From: Suilimivivens sp045586385
GTDB lineage: Bacteria > Bacillota > Clostridia > Lachnospirales > Lachnospiraceae
Direction of reading: 5' to 3'
Length of the DNA: 30,460 bases
Assembly (NCBI GenBank): GCA_045586385.1
Contig: JAZNAE010000024.1
Location: forward strand, 1 to 30,460
Part shown: positions 24,039-30,460 of the stretch, piece after piece
Position numbering within the stretch: position 1 is the stretch's first letter
Layout of the letters: each line of letters starts with the position of its first letter
Notes under the pieces: model-generated
The model's input: the letters and a program-made list of their open reading frames with translations, nothing else
Databases searched by the model: none
What the model was told of the DNA's origin: nothing
Made by a program: the position numbers and the translations under genes

Positions 24039-24162
24039 AACGGACTTTTTTATAACCACCATTTTAAGGTTTCAAAAATGTCACTATATGATTGCAAAAG
24101 GAAAATGGTTTCCCTATCAATATTCCCCTTATTCGCTTTTTATTTCCCTATTCTGCAAGAGC

Positions 24163-24483
24163 TTATTCAACTGTAACAGCAGTACCGCTGGCGGTCACCA
24201 TTAACATTCCGTTGTCTGCACCGAGCACTTCATAATCAATATCAACACCTACCACAGCATTTGCACCCATTTGCATTGCTCGCTGCTCCATTTCCCTAAG
24301 TGCATTTTCTCTGGCATTTACAAGCTCTTCTTCATAACTTCTTGACCTACCACCAAAAACGTTGCTAAGGGATGCTGCGATATCTCTCACAAAGTTTACA
24401 CCGGAGATAACCTCTCCGAAGACAATCCCTTTATACTCCACAATTCTTTTTCCTTCTACCGAAGGTGTTGTTGTAATAATCAT
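24163..24483 (-). CDS. UPF0145 (YbjQ) family protein
   Basis: A 106-aa protein of the YbjQ/UPF0145 family: 'MIITTTPSVEGKRIVEYKGI', 'VFGEVISGVNFVRDI', 'ARENALREMEQRAMQMGANA', 'VVGVDIDYE' and 'VTASGTAVTVE'. The family forms oligomeric ring-like structures and has no settled function. I choose the ATG at 24483, preceded by GGAGG; the in-frame ATG at 24498 overlaps that binding site. The gene for a small membrane protein lies 33 bases upstream and is probably co-transcribed. Confidence 0.92.
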   Translation of the reverse strand: MIITTTPSVEGKRIVEYKGIVFGEVISGVNFVRDIAASLSNVFGGRSRSYEEELVNARENALREMEQRAMQMGANAVVGVDIDYEVLGADNGMLMVTASGTAVTVE

Positions 24484-24516
24484 TCTTTTATCCTCCATGT
24501 AAATAATAATTTTTTC

Positions 24517-24741
24517 TTAAATTCCCGGTACTAATAACTTGAAACCATTTTTAAATAGCCAAAGGCCGACCGGAATTAAAATCAGTGTGCAACAACAGGC
24601 CAATCCGATTGCCCACATTGCCAAAGATAACGGTACTTCTATAAACAACCAGAAGCATGCTGCAAACAATGCACCTGTCACTTTAAATCCAAGCCAAAGC
24701 ATTCCGCATAAAAATGCCAAACCAATTAAAAACCCTATCAT
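24517..24741 (-). CDS. Small hydrophobic membrane protein
   Basis: A 74-aa protein, almost entirely hydrophobic, with two or three membrane helices (about 2-32, 34-48 and 48-64). It contains 'GLACCCTLILIPVGLWLFKN' with three successive cysteines. The ATG follows AAGGGAGG. I recognise no family. It lies upstream of the UPF0145 gene on the same strand, so the two may work together at the membrane. Confidence 0.75.
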   Translation of the reverse strand: MIGFLIGLAFLCGMLWLGFKVTGALFAACFWLFIEVPLSLAMWAIGLACCCTLILIPVGLWLFKNGFKLLVPGI

Positions 24742-24808
24742 ATGTCCTCCCTTCCGATGTAGGTCACCCTTTCTAAAATTAGGGGTTTTTCCTTATCTGT
24801 TTATAGTA

Positions 24809-24908
24809 TATAATAGAGATGTTGTAAAAAACATGTTAAAAAATGCGACTTAAAGCATCTTATTTCGCCAATAAGTGCGAAATACCTGCATATAGCGGCA
24901 ATATCCGC
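24809..24908 (+). promoter_or_regulatory. Promoter -10 and hairpin-rich leader before the XRE/Cys-cluster gene
   Basis: TATAAT (24809-24814) has no clear -35. Downstream are inverted repeats ATTTCGC/GCGAAAT (24862-24868 with 24877-24883) and GCGG/CCGC (24895-24898 with 24905-24908). These could form hairpins in an mRNA leader of about 115 bases, or serve as operators. Confidence 0.4.
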
Positions 24909-24935
24909 ACAAAAGGGGAAAGGAACCAATATCTT

Positions 24936-25418
24936 ATGGGGAGAAAGTCTACAAAAGAAAACAAAAACATGTATCAAACCAGCCGCGAGGCTGCTAATTT
25001 AACCCGCGAAGGTGCAGCTGAACTACTTACATATATATCCTCTGACAGAATTGAAAAAATAGAAAGCGAGAAATCACTTCCGCATCCGGATGAAATTCTC
25101 GCCATGGCTGATTGTTATAAAAATCCTTCTTTATGTAATTATTATTGTTCCCATGAATGTCCTATCGGCCAGCAATATGTTCCGGAAGTAAAGATAAAAG
25201 AGCTTTCTCAAATTACCCTTGAAATGCTTGCCTCGCTCAATTCTATGGAAAAAGAGAAAAGCCGTTTAATCGAAATTACTGTTGACGGTGCTATCACAGA
25301 AGATGAAATGAAGGACTTTGAACAAATTCAGGAAAAGCTTTCACAAATTTCCCAAGCTATCGGCTCCCTTCAATTATGGGTGCAGAAAGCTATTATTGAT
25401 GGAAAGATTTCCCGGTAA
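24936..25418 (+). CDS. XRE-like protein with a cysteine cluster and C-terminal coiled-coil
   Basis: A 160-aa protein. The region about 12-60 looks like a divergent XRE HTH ('MYQTSREAANLTREGAAELL', 'SSDRIEKIESEKSLPHPDEI', 'LAMADCYKNPSLCNYYC'). It is followed by a Cys/His patch, 'CNYYCSHECPIGQ', which could bind a metal. The last 90 residues are helical and probably dimerise ('EITLEML'-like heptads, 'KLSQISQAIGSLQLW'). I choose the ATG at 24936, which has AAAGGA upstream; an in-frame start at 24843 would translate a hairpin-rich leader. It converges on the methyltransferase gene. I know similar proteins only as uncharacterised regulators. Confidence 0.78.
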   Translation: MGRKSTKENKNMYQTSREAANLTREGAAELLTYISSDRIEKIESEKSLPHPDEILAMADCYKNPSLCNYYCSHECPIGQQYVPEVKIKELSQITLEMLASLNSMEKEKSRLIEITVDGAITEDEMKDFEQIQEKLSQISQAIGSLQLWVQKAIIDGKISR

Positions 25419-25443
25419 CATTTTCTTTCGCTTTATGCAACAG

Positions 25444-26061
25444 CTATTTACCAAAATCAATCCGTACCAGTTTCTTGCCATTGGGCAATAAGCGTTCTGA
25501 TGTTTGAATCACCTGGTAGTTTATTTCATCCATACTACTAATCAAAGGTTTTTCTTCCATTTGGTGATGAACCTCATCCAAACAATCAAAAGCATGTATG
25601 TAAGGCGAATCCGAAACAAAGGAATCGCCTTCGTTTATTTGTATAATACAGGATATATACTTCGGATTAATAAGCTTAACTACTTTTTGGAAACAATTGT
25701 ATCCGATGTACTCTACCAAAAGATTGGCTACAAGTAAATCTGCACCCGGTAGATTTAAATTATCACTCAGTAAATCTGCACATATGGTTTCCAGTGCGCC
25801 TTCTAAGTTGCGATATCTTTTTCCACACTCTGCGAGAAAATCTTCGTTTACATCCACACCGTAAACTTTCTTTATTTTTTCTGTATCAATATGCTGAAGG
25901 CCGTTTCCTCCTGCTACGCCGAGAATCATAATTGTCTCGATGTCATATGCCTCAAACTGTTCTTTCATCATCTCATTTAATACCTGAAGCTGATATACAC
26001 TATCCAGTTTCATATGATTTTCGTAATCGGATAAATTGATTTTTTCCCATGGATTGCTCAT
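25444..26061 (-). CDS. SAM-dependent methyltransferase, class I
   Basis: A 205-aa protein. Motif I reads 'IMILGVAGGNGLQHI' (about 45-59), the acidic end of strand 2 'VYGVDVNEDFL', motif III-like 'ICADLLSDNLNLPGADLLVA' and 'PKYISCIIQIN'. This is the Rossmann-type methyltransferase fold; the substrate cannot be inferred. The start follows GAGAGGTG. It lies 4 bases after the conserved hypothetical gene and ends the minus-strand run. No terminator is seen in the 25 bases before the converging XRE gene. Confidence 0.87.
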   Translation of the reverse strand: MSNPWEKINLSDYENHMKLDSVYQLQVLNEMMKEQFEAYDIETIMILGVAGGNGLQHIDTEKIKKVYGVDVNEDFLAECGKRYRNLEGALETICADLLSDNLNLPGADLLVANLLVEYIGYNCFQKVVKLINPKYISCIIQINEGDSFVSDSPYIHAFDCLDEVHHQMEEKPLISSMDEINYQVIQTSERLLPNGKKLVRIDFGK

Positions 26062-26065
26062 AATA

Positions 26066-26407
26066 TCACCTCTCTACAATAATTGATTCCCCTACAGATT
26101 GATCACCATTTAACCATTGCCATTTTTCTGACAGTTCAATTTTACCGTCCTCACGTATGTGCGGCACGCTGTGACAAACACCTACTCGCAGCTGCCCTTG
26201 CTTATTTAAGTGTTGATAGTAAAAATCCAGTTCCCCGTTCTCTGTTACCTTTCCAAGCAAATTTCCTTTTACAATTTCTCCGCCTGCATAATCTGCCCAT
26301 ATCATGCTATCCTTCTGATGATATTCAAACACAGTATTTCCATCTACTTCACCATTTTCGGTATTAATCATTGAAATAAAATACTTTCCATCGTAAAGGC
26401 TTATCAT
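26066..26407 (-). CDS. Conserved hypothetical protein (about 113 aa)
   Basis: A compact beta-rich protein with the recurring pattern 'YDGKYFISMINTENGEVDGN', 'TVFEYHQKDSMIWADYAGGE', 'IVKGNLLGKV', 'YQHLNKQG' and 'LSEKWQWLNGDQSVGES'. I recognise the family from many Firmicutes and other bacteria; databases sometimes label it as an N-acetylglutamate synthase relative, which the sequence does not support. No catalytic motif is evident. The start follows AAAGGAGGG. It sits between an oxidoreductase gene and a methyltransferase gene, with gaps of 32 and 4 bases. Confidence 0.85.
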   Translation of the reverse strand: MISLYDGKYFISMINTENGEVDGNTVFEYHQKDSMIWADYAGGEIVKGNLLGKVTENGELDFYYQHLNKQGQLRVGVCHSVPHIREDGKIELSEKWQWLNGDQSVGESIIVER

Positions 26408-26439
26408 GACACTTTCCCTCCTTTAACCAATTGATATCC

Positions 26440-27027
26440 TTAAAAACTTTTTCCCAATTCATAAGCTTTCTGAAGATGAACCGGCTCAGTCGCTTCCCGG
26501 AGTATTTCATCCCAATGGGTAATATTATCAAAAATAATCATTTGCTTTTCTATTGCTCTGTTACGAATTCTGTCTCCTAACATTACGGTTTCCATTGCAT
26601 TCTTTTCTCCGGTCTCTTCAAGACTTTCTATGGATTTTCCTGCACAGGCAATGAACAAAGCCTTATCAAGCACTTTCATTTCTGGATTAGGAGCATAAGC
26701 GAATCCCGTACTCCAAACCCGATCAAACCAACCTACTAATTTCGCCGGGGCCTCTGTCCAGAAAACAGGATAAATAAATGCTATGGCATCTACTGATTGA
26801 ATTTTCTCCTGCTCCGCTTTCACATCCTCCGCAACAGGAAGTTCTGCCCGATAATAGGTTTCTCTTAAATATTCTTCTTCCGATAAATCTGTCCTGAAAT
26901 CCATCTCATATAAATCAGATACTGTGACTGCATGACCGGCATCCTGTAATCCTTTCAAAAACTTCTCATATACCCGATATGTAAAACTTGTCTTACTGGG
27001 ATGACAATAAACCACTAAAATTTTCAT
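26440..27027 (-). CDS. NAD(P)H oxidoreductase of the flavodoxin fold (NQO1/KefF type)
   Basis: A 195-aa FMN- or FAD-dependent quinone or azo reductase. The phosphate loop is in 'ILVVYCHPSKTSFTYRVY', and the flavin-contacting segments are 'IAFIYPVFWTEAPAKLVGWF' and 'DRVWSTGFAY'. It probably reduces quinones, nitro or azo compounds with two electrons. Two ATGs are adjacent (27030 and 27027); I prefer the second for spacing to AAAGGAGG. It follows the GNAT gene by 20 bases and precedes the hypothetical gene by 32, as part of a four-gene run. Confidence 0.93.
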   Translation of the reverse strand: MKILVVYCHPSKTSFTYRVYEKFLKGLQDAGHAVTVSDLYEMDFRTDLSEEEYLRETYYRAELPVAEDVKAEQEKIQSVDAIAFIYPVFWTEAPAKLVGWFDRVWSTGFAYAPNPEMKVLDKALFIACAGKSIESLEETGEKNAMETVMLGDRIRNRAIEKQMIIFDNITHWDEILREATEPVHLQKAYELGKSF

Positions 27028-27047
27028 CATATTCCTCCTTTATATTT

Positions 27048-27500
27048 TTAAAATTTATATTGCATAAAATTACCATTCTTCACAAAACCAAAGTCTGAAT
27101 AAAGCAACACTCCCATATCTGATGCGGTAATCTGCACTACTCCACATCCATATTCTTTTGCCTCATTTACGACTCTGCCAAGAAGCTCTTTTGCAATTCC
27201 GTTTCTGCGATAGTCATGTAAGGTATACATTGAAGATAGCAAACCGATTTTTCCGCTGGGGCAACCGAAATATGGTGGTTTTTCTACAAAAGACATTCCA
27301 CTTGTTCCAACAATTTTATCCCCATCCATCGCAAGCCATGACACGAAAGTTCCGTCCGCCATATGTCTGTTATAATAATCGGTCAGTGCAGGTACTAAAT
27401 CAATATCCTCCGTTGCACCTTCTTCCCGTAACTGATTGATTCGGAGTTCTATAAACTTCTCCAACTCTTTTTCTGTTAATTTCTTATAATAAATTGCCAT
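27048..27500 (-). CDS. GNAT family N-acetyltransferase
   Basis: A 150-aa protein. The acetyl-CoA-binding motif A reads 'LHDYRRNGIAKELLGRVVNE' and the closing strand 'LYSDFGFVKNGNFMQY'; 'AMDGDKIVGTSGMSF' is the usual central strand pair. The substrate is unknown. I choose the ATG at 27500 preceded by AAGGAG; the in-frame ATG at 27533 lies upstream of that site. The promoter is probably at 27540-27548, making this the first gene of a run with the oxidoreductase, the hypothetical protein and the methyltransferase. Confidence 0.93.
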   Translation of the reverse strand: MAIYYKKLTEKELEKFIELRINQLREEGATEDIDLVPALTDYYNRHMADGTFVSWLAMDGDKIVGTSGMSFVEKPPYFGCPSGKIGLLSSMYTLHDYRRNGIAKELLGRVVNEAKEYGCGVVQITASDMGVLLYSDFGFVKNGNFMQYKF

Positions 27501-27539
27501 GATTATCATCTCCTTATGGTTTACCTTTACCACCCAACG

Positions 27540-27561
27540 ATTTTAACATTTGACTAAGTCA
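27540..27561 (-). promoter_or_regulatory. Extended -10 promoter with adjacent palindrome before the GNAT-oxidoreductase run
   Basis: On the minus strand TGTTAAAAT (27540-27548) fits an extended -10. Immediately upstream lies the 11-base palindrome TGACTAAGTCA (27551-27561), a possible regulator site in the spacer between -10 and -35. Confidence 0.5.
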
Positions 27562-27580
27562 GTTGGCTTCACCGCAAAAT

Positions 27581-28129
27581 CTACAACACCTTACACATAA
27601 TAAACTCATCCCTATAACTACCGTCATCATATTTCAGTGCCCGCAAGTGCCTTCCGGTTTCACAAAAACCACACTTTTCATATAATCTTTTTGCACTATC
27701 ATTCCCTTCGACAACTTCAAGTTCCATCTGCTCATAACCAATCTGTTTAGCCAGCTGCGCCAAATATTCAATCATTGCTGTCCCGATTCCCAAATTCCAA
27801 AACTCTTTTTTCAGCGCGATTGCCAACCCGCATCTATGAAGAACTTTTCTTTTATTTCCCAATCCGTTAATACTGCAGTTTCCTGCGACTTCTCCATCTA
27901 CAACAGCAACCATCATGACTGAATTATTGCTCTCCAGCAAATTCCCTAATATTTCCATTTCACTTTCGAGAGTATAAGTTACTTCATCAGGATATCGAAG
28001 CAGAAACGGTGTCTCTCCCGCTGTCACTTTCATGTACTCTATCATCTCACTTGCATCATCGGGATGAGTCGGTCGCAGTACACATTTTCTACCATCCTTT
28101 AATGTTATCTCTCTGTTTTCAAATCTCAT
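27581..28129 (-). CDS. GNAT family N-acetyltransferase
   Basis: A 182-aa protein of the ribosomal-protein/small-molecule acetyltransferase type: 'ITLKDGRKCVLRPTHPDDAS', motif A 'LAIALKKEFWNLGIGTAMIE' (normally R/Q-x2-G-x-G/A), and motif B 'LEVVEGNDSAKRLYEKCGFC'. The start follows AAGGAG. It is 28 bases after the next GNAT gene upstream. Relatives acetylate amines or N-termini; the substrate here is open. Confidence 0.94.
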   Translation of the reverse strand: MRFENREITLKDGRKCVLRPTHPDDASEMIEYMKVTAGETPFLLRYPDEVTYTLESEMEILGNLLESNNSVMMVAVVDGEVAGNCSINGLGNKRKVLHRCGLAIALKKEFWNLGIGTAMIEYLAQLAKQIGYEQMELEVVEGNDSAKRLYEKCGFCETGRHLRALKYDDGSYRDEFIMCKVL

Positions 28130-28157
28130 TTATATATACTCCTTGTAATCTAATATC

Positions 28158-28688
28158 TTATTGTTCAATGTGCATTTCGTAAAATGACGCATCAAAGGTT
28201 TCACTTCCATCGTATCTTGAATACTGCCCATAATGCGTAAATTGAAAACCACATTTTTCAAGGACTTTCCCTGATGCCACATTTTCATTGGCACGTATTG
28301 CATAAAAATCTTTTGCCCCGAGATTATTAGAGGCCCACCGGAGCATTGCCTTGGAAGCTTCTGCAGCATATCCCCTTCCCCAGAAATTTCGGTTCAGATT
28401 ATATCCCAGGGCATATTCACCTCTCTCTTCAGAAAAAGTGATGGAACCTGATCCGATTACCTTATGGGCTTCCTTTAAGTAGAAACCAAATTCATTTTTA
28501 TTTTCCGCTAAAGATGTAATCCATTCTTCCACTTGATATATATTCTGATAAAGGGCGTAAGGCATATACCTATTTACAATAGGGTCTGCTACCCATTCAA
28601 ATACATCTTTTGCATCCTCTATCACTAATGGTCTTAGTATCAATCGTTCTGTCTCTATTATCTTATTCATATAAATGCACCCATACAT
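28158..28688 (-). CDS. GNAT family N-acetyltransferase (RimJ/RimL type)
   Basis: A 176-aa protein with 'IETERLILRPLVIEDAKDVF' at the start, 'YALGYNLNRNFWGRGYAAEA' (acetyl-CoA site) and 'AIRANENVASGKVLEKCGFQ'. This is the RimJ/RimL subgroup, which includes N-terminal acetyltransferases of ribosomal proteins but also many resistance and housekeeping enzymes. The first ATG lies 3 bases after the stop of the preceding gene; a second at 28670 is closer to where relatives start. Neither has a strong binding site, so translation may be coupled to the gene before it. Confidence 0.93.
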   Translation of the reverse strand: MYGCIYMNKIIETERLILRPLVIEDAKDVFEWVADPIVNRYMPYALYQNIYQVEEWITSLAENKNEFGFYLKEAHKVIGSGSITFSEERGEYALGYNLNRNFWGRGYAAEASKAMLRWASNNLGAKDFYAIRANENVASGKVLEKCGFQFTHYGQYSRYDGSETFDASFYEMHIEQ

Positions 28689-28691
28689 TCT

Positions 28692-29225
28692 CTACTGTTC
28701 CGCAGTCTCTTTCCGGCTTGCTTTAAGCTCCAAGATTTTCCATTTTTCTCCCAAAATAGGTAAAATAATTTCTTTCTCCAATAGCACATCCTCAAACCCT
28801 GCCGCCTTATAGCAGTGGTATGCGGAAGGATTGTTGTCAAACACACCCAACGTTACTTTCTCAGCTTTCAATACATCAAACACAAATCTCTGTGTCAATT
28901 TCAGCATTTCCTTGCCGTAGCCCATCCCACGTTTACTGTCATCCACTATGACAAATCCAAATCGCACTGTCTTCTTTTCTTTATCCATGAATCTCAAAAT
29001 CAGATGTCCCACCACTCCTGTTTCATCAAAAGCTGTCATTGGATAAAAGTTATCTTCCTCTTCGCAGTCTCCATTGTATTCCATGTATTTTTCATTCATA
29101 TCCTCCGCTGTAATGGGATATTTTTCAAATCGATCCGAACACCATTTTCGGAAGGCTACTTCATCCTTTATCCATGTAACAATCGTCTTTGCATCGCATG
29201 GTTTGTATGGTCTTAATCTAAGCAT
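28692..29225 (-). CDS. GNAT family N-acetyltransferase
   Basis: A 177-aa protein: 'LRLRPYKPCDAKTIVTWIKD', 'GVVGHLILRFMDKEKKTVRF', motif A 'VDDSKRGMGYGKEMLKLTQR', and 'LGVFDNNPSAYHCYKAAGFE'. It is a typical clostridial GNAT with unknown substrate. Its first 13 bases overlap the end of the racemase gene, and the ATG follows GGTGGAGA inside that gene, so the two are translationally coupled. Confidence 0.94.
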   Translation of the reverse strand: MLRLRPYKPCDAKTIVTWIKDEVAFRKWCSDRFEKYPITAEDMNEKYMEYNGDCEEEDNFYPMTAFDETGVVGHLILRFMDKEKKTVRFGFVIVDDSKRGMGYGKEMLKLTQRFVFDVLKAEKVTLGVFDNNPSAYHCYKAAGFEDVLLEKEIILPILGEKWKILELKASRKETAEQ

Positions 29226-29932
29226 TTCTCCACCTCATTTCTATTCGCTATCATATCTACCAAAGTCTGAATATGTATTTTCATGGTATCCAGACAAGGC
29301 ACCGGGCTGACTTCATCATTTAACAAAAGAGGAAGTTCCGTACATCCAAGTATAATTGCTTCAATTCCATCTTCCTTCTTCATGCGCTCGATAATCGTCT
29401 GAAAGCTTTCCAGGGTGTCTTCCTTCACAATGCCAAGTTCCAGTTCCGTCGCAATCTTGTGATTTACAAATTCCATTTCCGCTTTTGTAGGAACAACGAT
29501 TTCAATGTCACTACTCTCAAAAGGCTTCTTAAAAAACTCACCTGTCATGGTAAAAATAGTTCCCAGAAGTCCAATCCTTTTCATATTTAACCGGATTGCT
29601 TCATCACGTGTTGCTTCGATAATACTTACCAAAGGAACTGACGACTTCATTTTTAATCTGTCAAAAACTATATGCGGTGTATTTGCACTAAGTGCTACAA
29701 AATCCGCTCCACTTTTTATCAGATTGTTAATGGCACGCATCAGATACAGGGTAAGTTCATCGTAATTTTCTTCCTTACAAAACTGTAGAACTTCGAATAC
29801 ATTCACACTTTCAATTGTCAAGTTAGGAAAAAAATCTTTTCCCACTTTTTCCTGCACACCATACACAATATCATGATAATACGGAATGGTTGATTCCGGT
29901 CCCATGCCACCAACTAAACCTAACTTTTTCAT
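29213..29932 (-). CDS. Aspartate/glutamate racemase family protein
   Basis: A 239-aa protein. It opens with 'KKLGLVGGMGPESTIPYYHD', the family signature, and has the second-half catalytic cysteine in 'AIILGCTELPLLL' (Cys197). The first-half site, normally C-N-T in Asp and Glu racemases, reads S-A-N-T-P-H, so the first cysteine is replaced by Ala83. Known members include one-cysteine forms with altered substrate range, so it may be a racemase of another amino acid or use a one-base mechanism. I choose the ATG at 29932; it sits better than the ATG at 29938 relative to GAGAGG. It lies 18 bases after the GNAT gene at the window edge and overlaps the next by 13. Confidence 0.93.
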   Translation of the reverse strand: MKKLGLVGGMGPESTIPYYHDIVYGVQEKVGKDFFPNLTIESVNVFEVLQFCKEENYDELTLYLMRAINNLIKSGADFVALSANTPHIVFDRLKMKSSVPLVSIIEATRDEAIRLNMKRIGLLGTIFTMTGEFFKKPFESSDIEIVVPTKAEMEFVNHKIATELELGIVKEDTLESFQTIIERMKKEDGIEAIILGCTELPLLLNDEVSPVPCLDTMKIHIQTLVDMIANRNEVEKCLD

Positions 29933-29950
29933 ACTCATTACCTCTCTTTT

Positions 29951-30460
29951 TTATAATTTTATTTTATAAATATCCGCCTCTTCACCTTCAAACTCAAAAC
30001 TGCGTTCATAAACACCGCCATTCTTCACAATTGTTTTTATGGACGGCTCATTACTTCTCTCCACCGAAAGATGAAGTTCCTTAAGCCCTGCTGCTTTTGC
30101 AACTTCTTTCAGTTGTCTGAGCATTTCTGTTGCATAGCCTTTTCGTCTTTTAGAAGGTCTGACGCTGTAACCGCTGTTTCCGAAGTCTTTCAGAAAGTCA
30201 TTTAAGGTATGTCTAAGATCAATAATTCCGATTATGTCATTGTTATCGTCTACCGCAAAAAATGTATCCGTGACGACCCAATTGGGATTTACAGTTTCCG
30301 GTTTTGTATTGTTTGTTACAGAAGTAAGCCACTCTTCATAATCTTCTGTTTTATCAAGAAGTTCACTTCCGTTGATAATAAATTCATTATGGTCAAAATG
30401 CTCCTGCCGGTAGGCAATTGCCTGCCCTTTCCATTCTATCGTTGGTCTGATTAATCTAAT
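29951..30460 (-). CDS. GNAT family N-acetyltransferase (start outside window)
   Basis: The minus-strand frame is open from the window edge for 169 residues to a TAA at 29951. It begins 'RLIRPTIEWKGQAIAYRQEH', which looks like the very start of the protein, so only one or a few residues are probably missing. The acetyl-CoA site is 'SVRPSKRRKGYATEMLRQLK', followed by 'LKELHLSVERSNEPSIKTIV' and 'KNGGVYERSF'. It resembles GNATs of the 'LVxPTxExK' group. It heads the run racemase-GNAT-GNAT-GNAT as far as the window shows. Confidence 0.93.
   Translation of the reverse strand: MRLIRPTIEWKGQAIAYRQEHFDHNEFIINGSELLDKTEDYEEWLTSVTNNTKPETVNPNWVVTDTFFAVDDNNDIIGIIDLRHTLNDFLKDFGNSGYSVRPSKRRKGYATEMLRQLKEVAKAAGLKELHLSVERSNEPSIKTIVKNGGVYERSFEFEGEEADIYKIKL

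Noticed and set aside
28130..28369. 79-codon minus-strand open frame between two GNAT genes
   Set aside because: It is in another frame of the RimJ/RimL-type GNAT gene and has no own binding site or family match.
1..30460. CRISPR arrays, tRNA or rRNA genes, insertion sequences
   Set aside because: I read the gaps on both strands and saw no regular spaced repeats, no tRNA-like clover-leaf, no rRNA sequence and no transposase.

Overview
The window looks like chromosomal DNA of a low-GC anaerobic Firmicute, most likely a gut Lachnospiraceae or close clostridial relative. The reasons are AT-rich sequence with strong GGAGG-type ribosome binding sites, pyruvate formate-lyase (PFL) fermentation genes, the Firmicute gene orders gdpP-rplI-dnaB and rpsF-ssb-rpsR, and protein sequences of that character. 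The species cannot be named from the sequence alone. No tRNA, rRNA, CRISPR array, insertion sequence or prophage was seen, and no gene-free stretch exceeds about 200 bases.

Region 1 (1-6660) is the most interesting. The PFL large chain starts before the window and carries the catalytic Cys-Cys pair, but it stops just before the C-terminal glycyl radical domain. That domain is a separate 81-aa gene (2161-2406) with its own ribosome binding site. Between the two lies a 67-aa gene (1936-2139) whose first half resembles the start of the radical domain and whose second half has three cysteines and no radical loop. This is a split PFL. Next on the minus strand come a DUF2975-like membrane protein with an XRE regulator, and a cytoplasmic LacI-type-sensor/GGDEF protein. 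Divergent from the latter are the PFL-activating enzyme gene pflA and a small 2[4Fe-4S] ferredoxin gene.

Region 2 (6637-17242, all minus strand) is housekeeping and signalling. It holds a MerR-like regulator, the gdpP-rplI-dnaB operon (c-di-AMP hydrolysis, ribosomal protein L9, replicative helicase), a Na/Pi cotransporter-PhoU protein, a dCache-GGDEF-EAL protein that reads as a c-di-GMP phosphodiesterase, the rpsF-ssb-rpsR operon with a structured leader, and a DUF951 gene. Most units are separated by clear intrinsic terminators.

Region 3 (17288-25418) is accessory: a sirtuin, a MATE exporter, an acyltransferase-3/alpha-beta hydrolase fusion whose hydrolase lacks its expected histidine, an AraC regulator, an XRE/S24-like regulator that has lost both autocleavage residues, an XRE-DUF5680 regulator with a palindrome over its -10 box, a UPF0145 protein with a small membrane protein, and another XRE-like protein with a cysteine cluster.

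Region 4 (25444-30460, all minus strand) is a tightly packed run of small enzymes: a methyltransferase, a conserved hypothetical protein, a flavodoxin-fold NAD(P)H oxidoreductase, five GNAT acetyltransferases (one cut by the window edge) and an Asp/Glu racemase-family protein.
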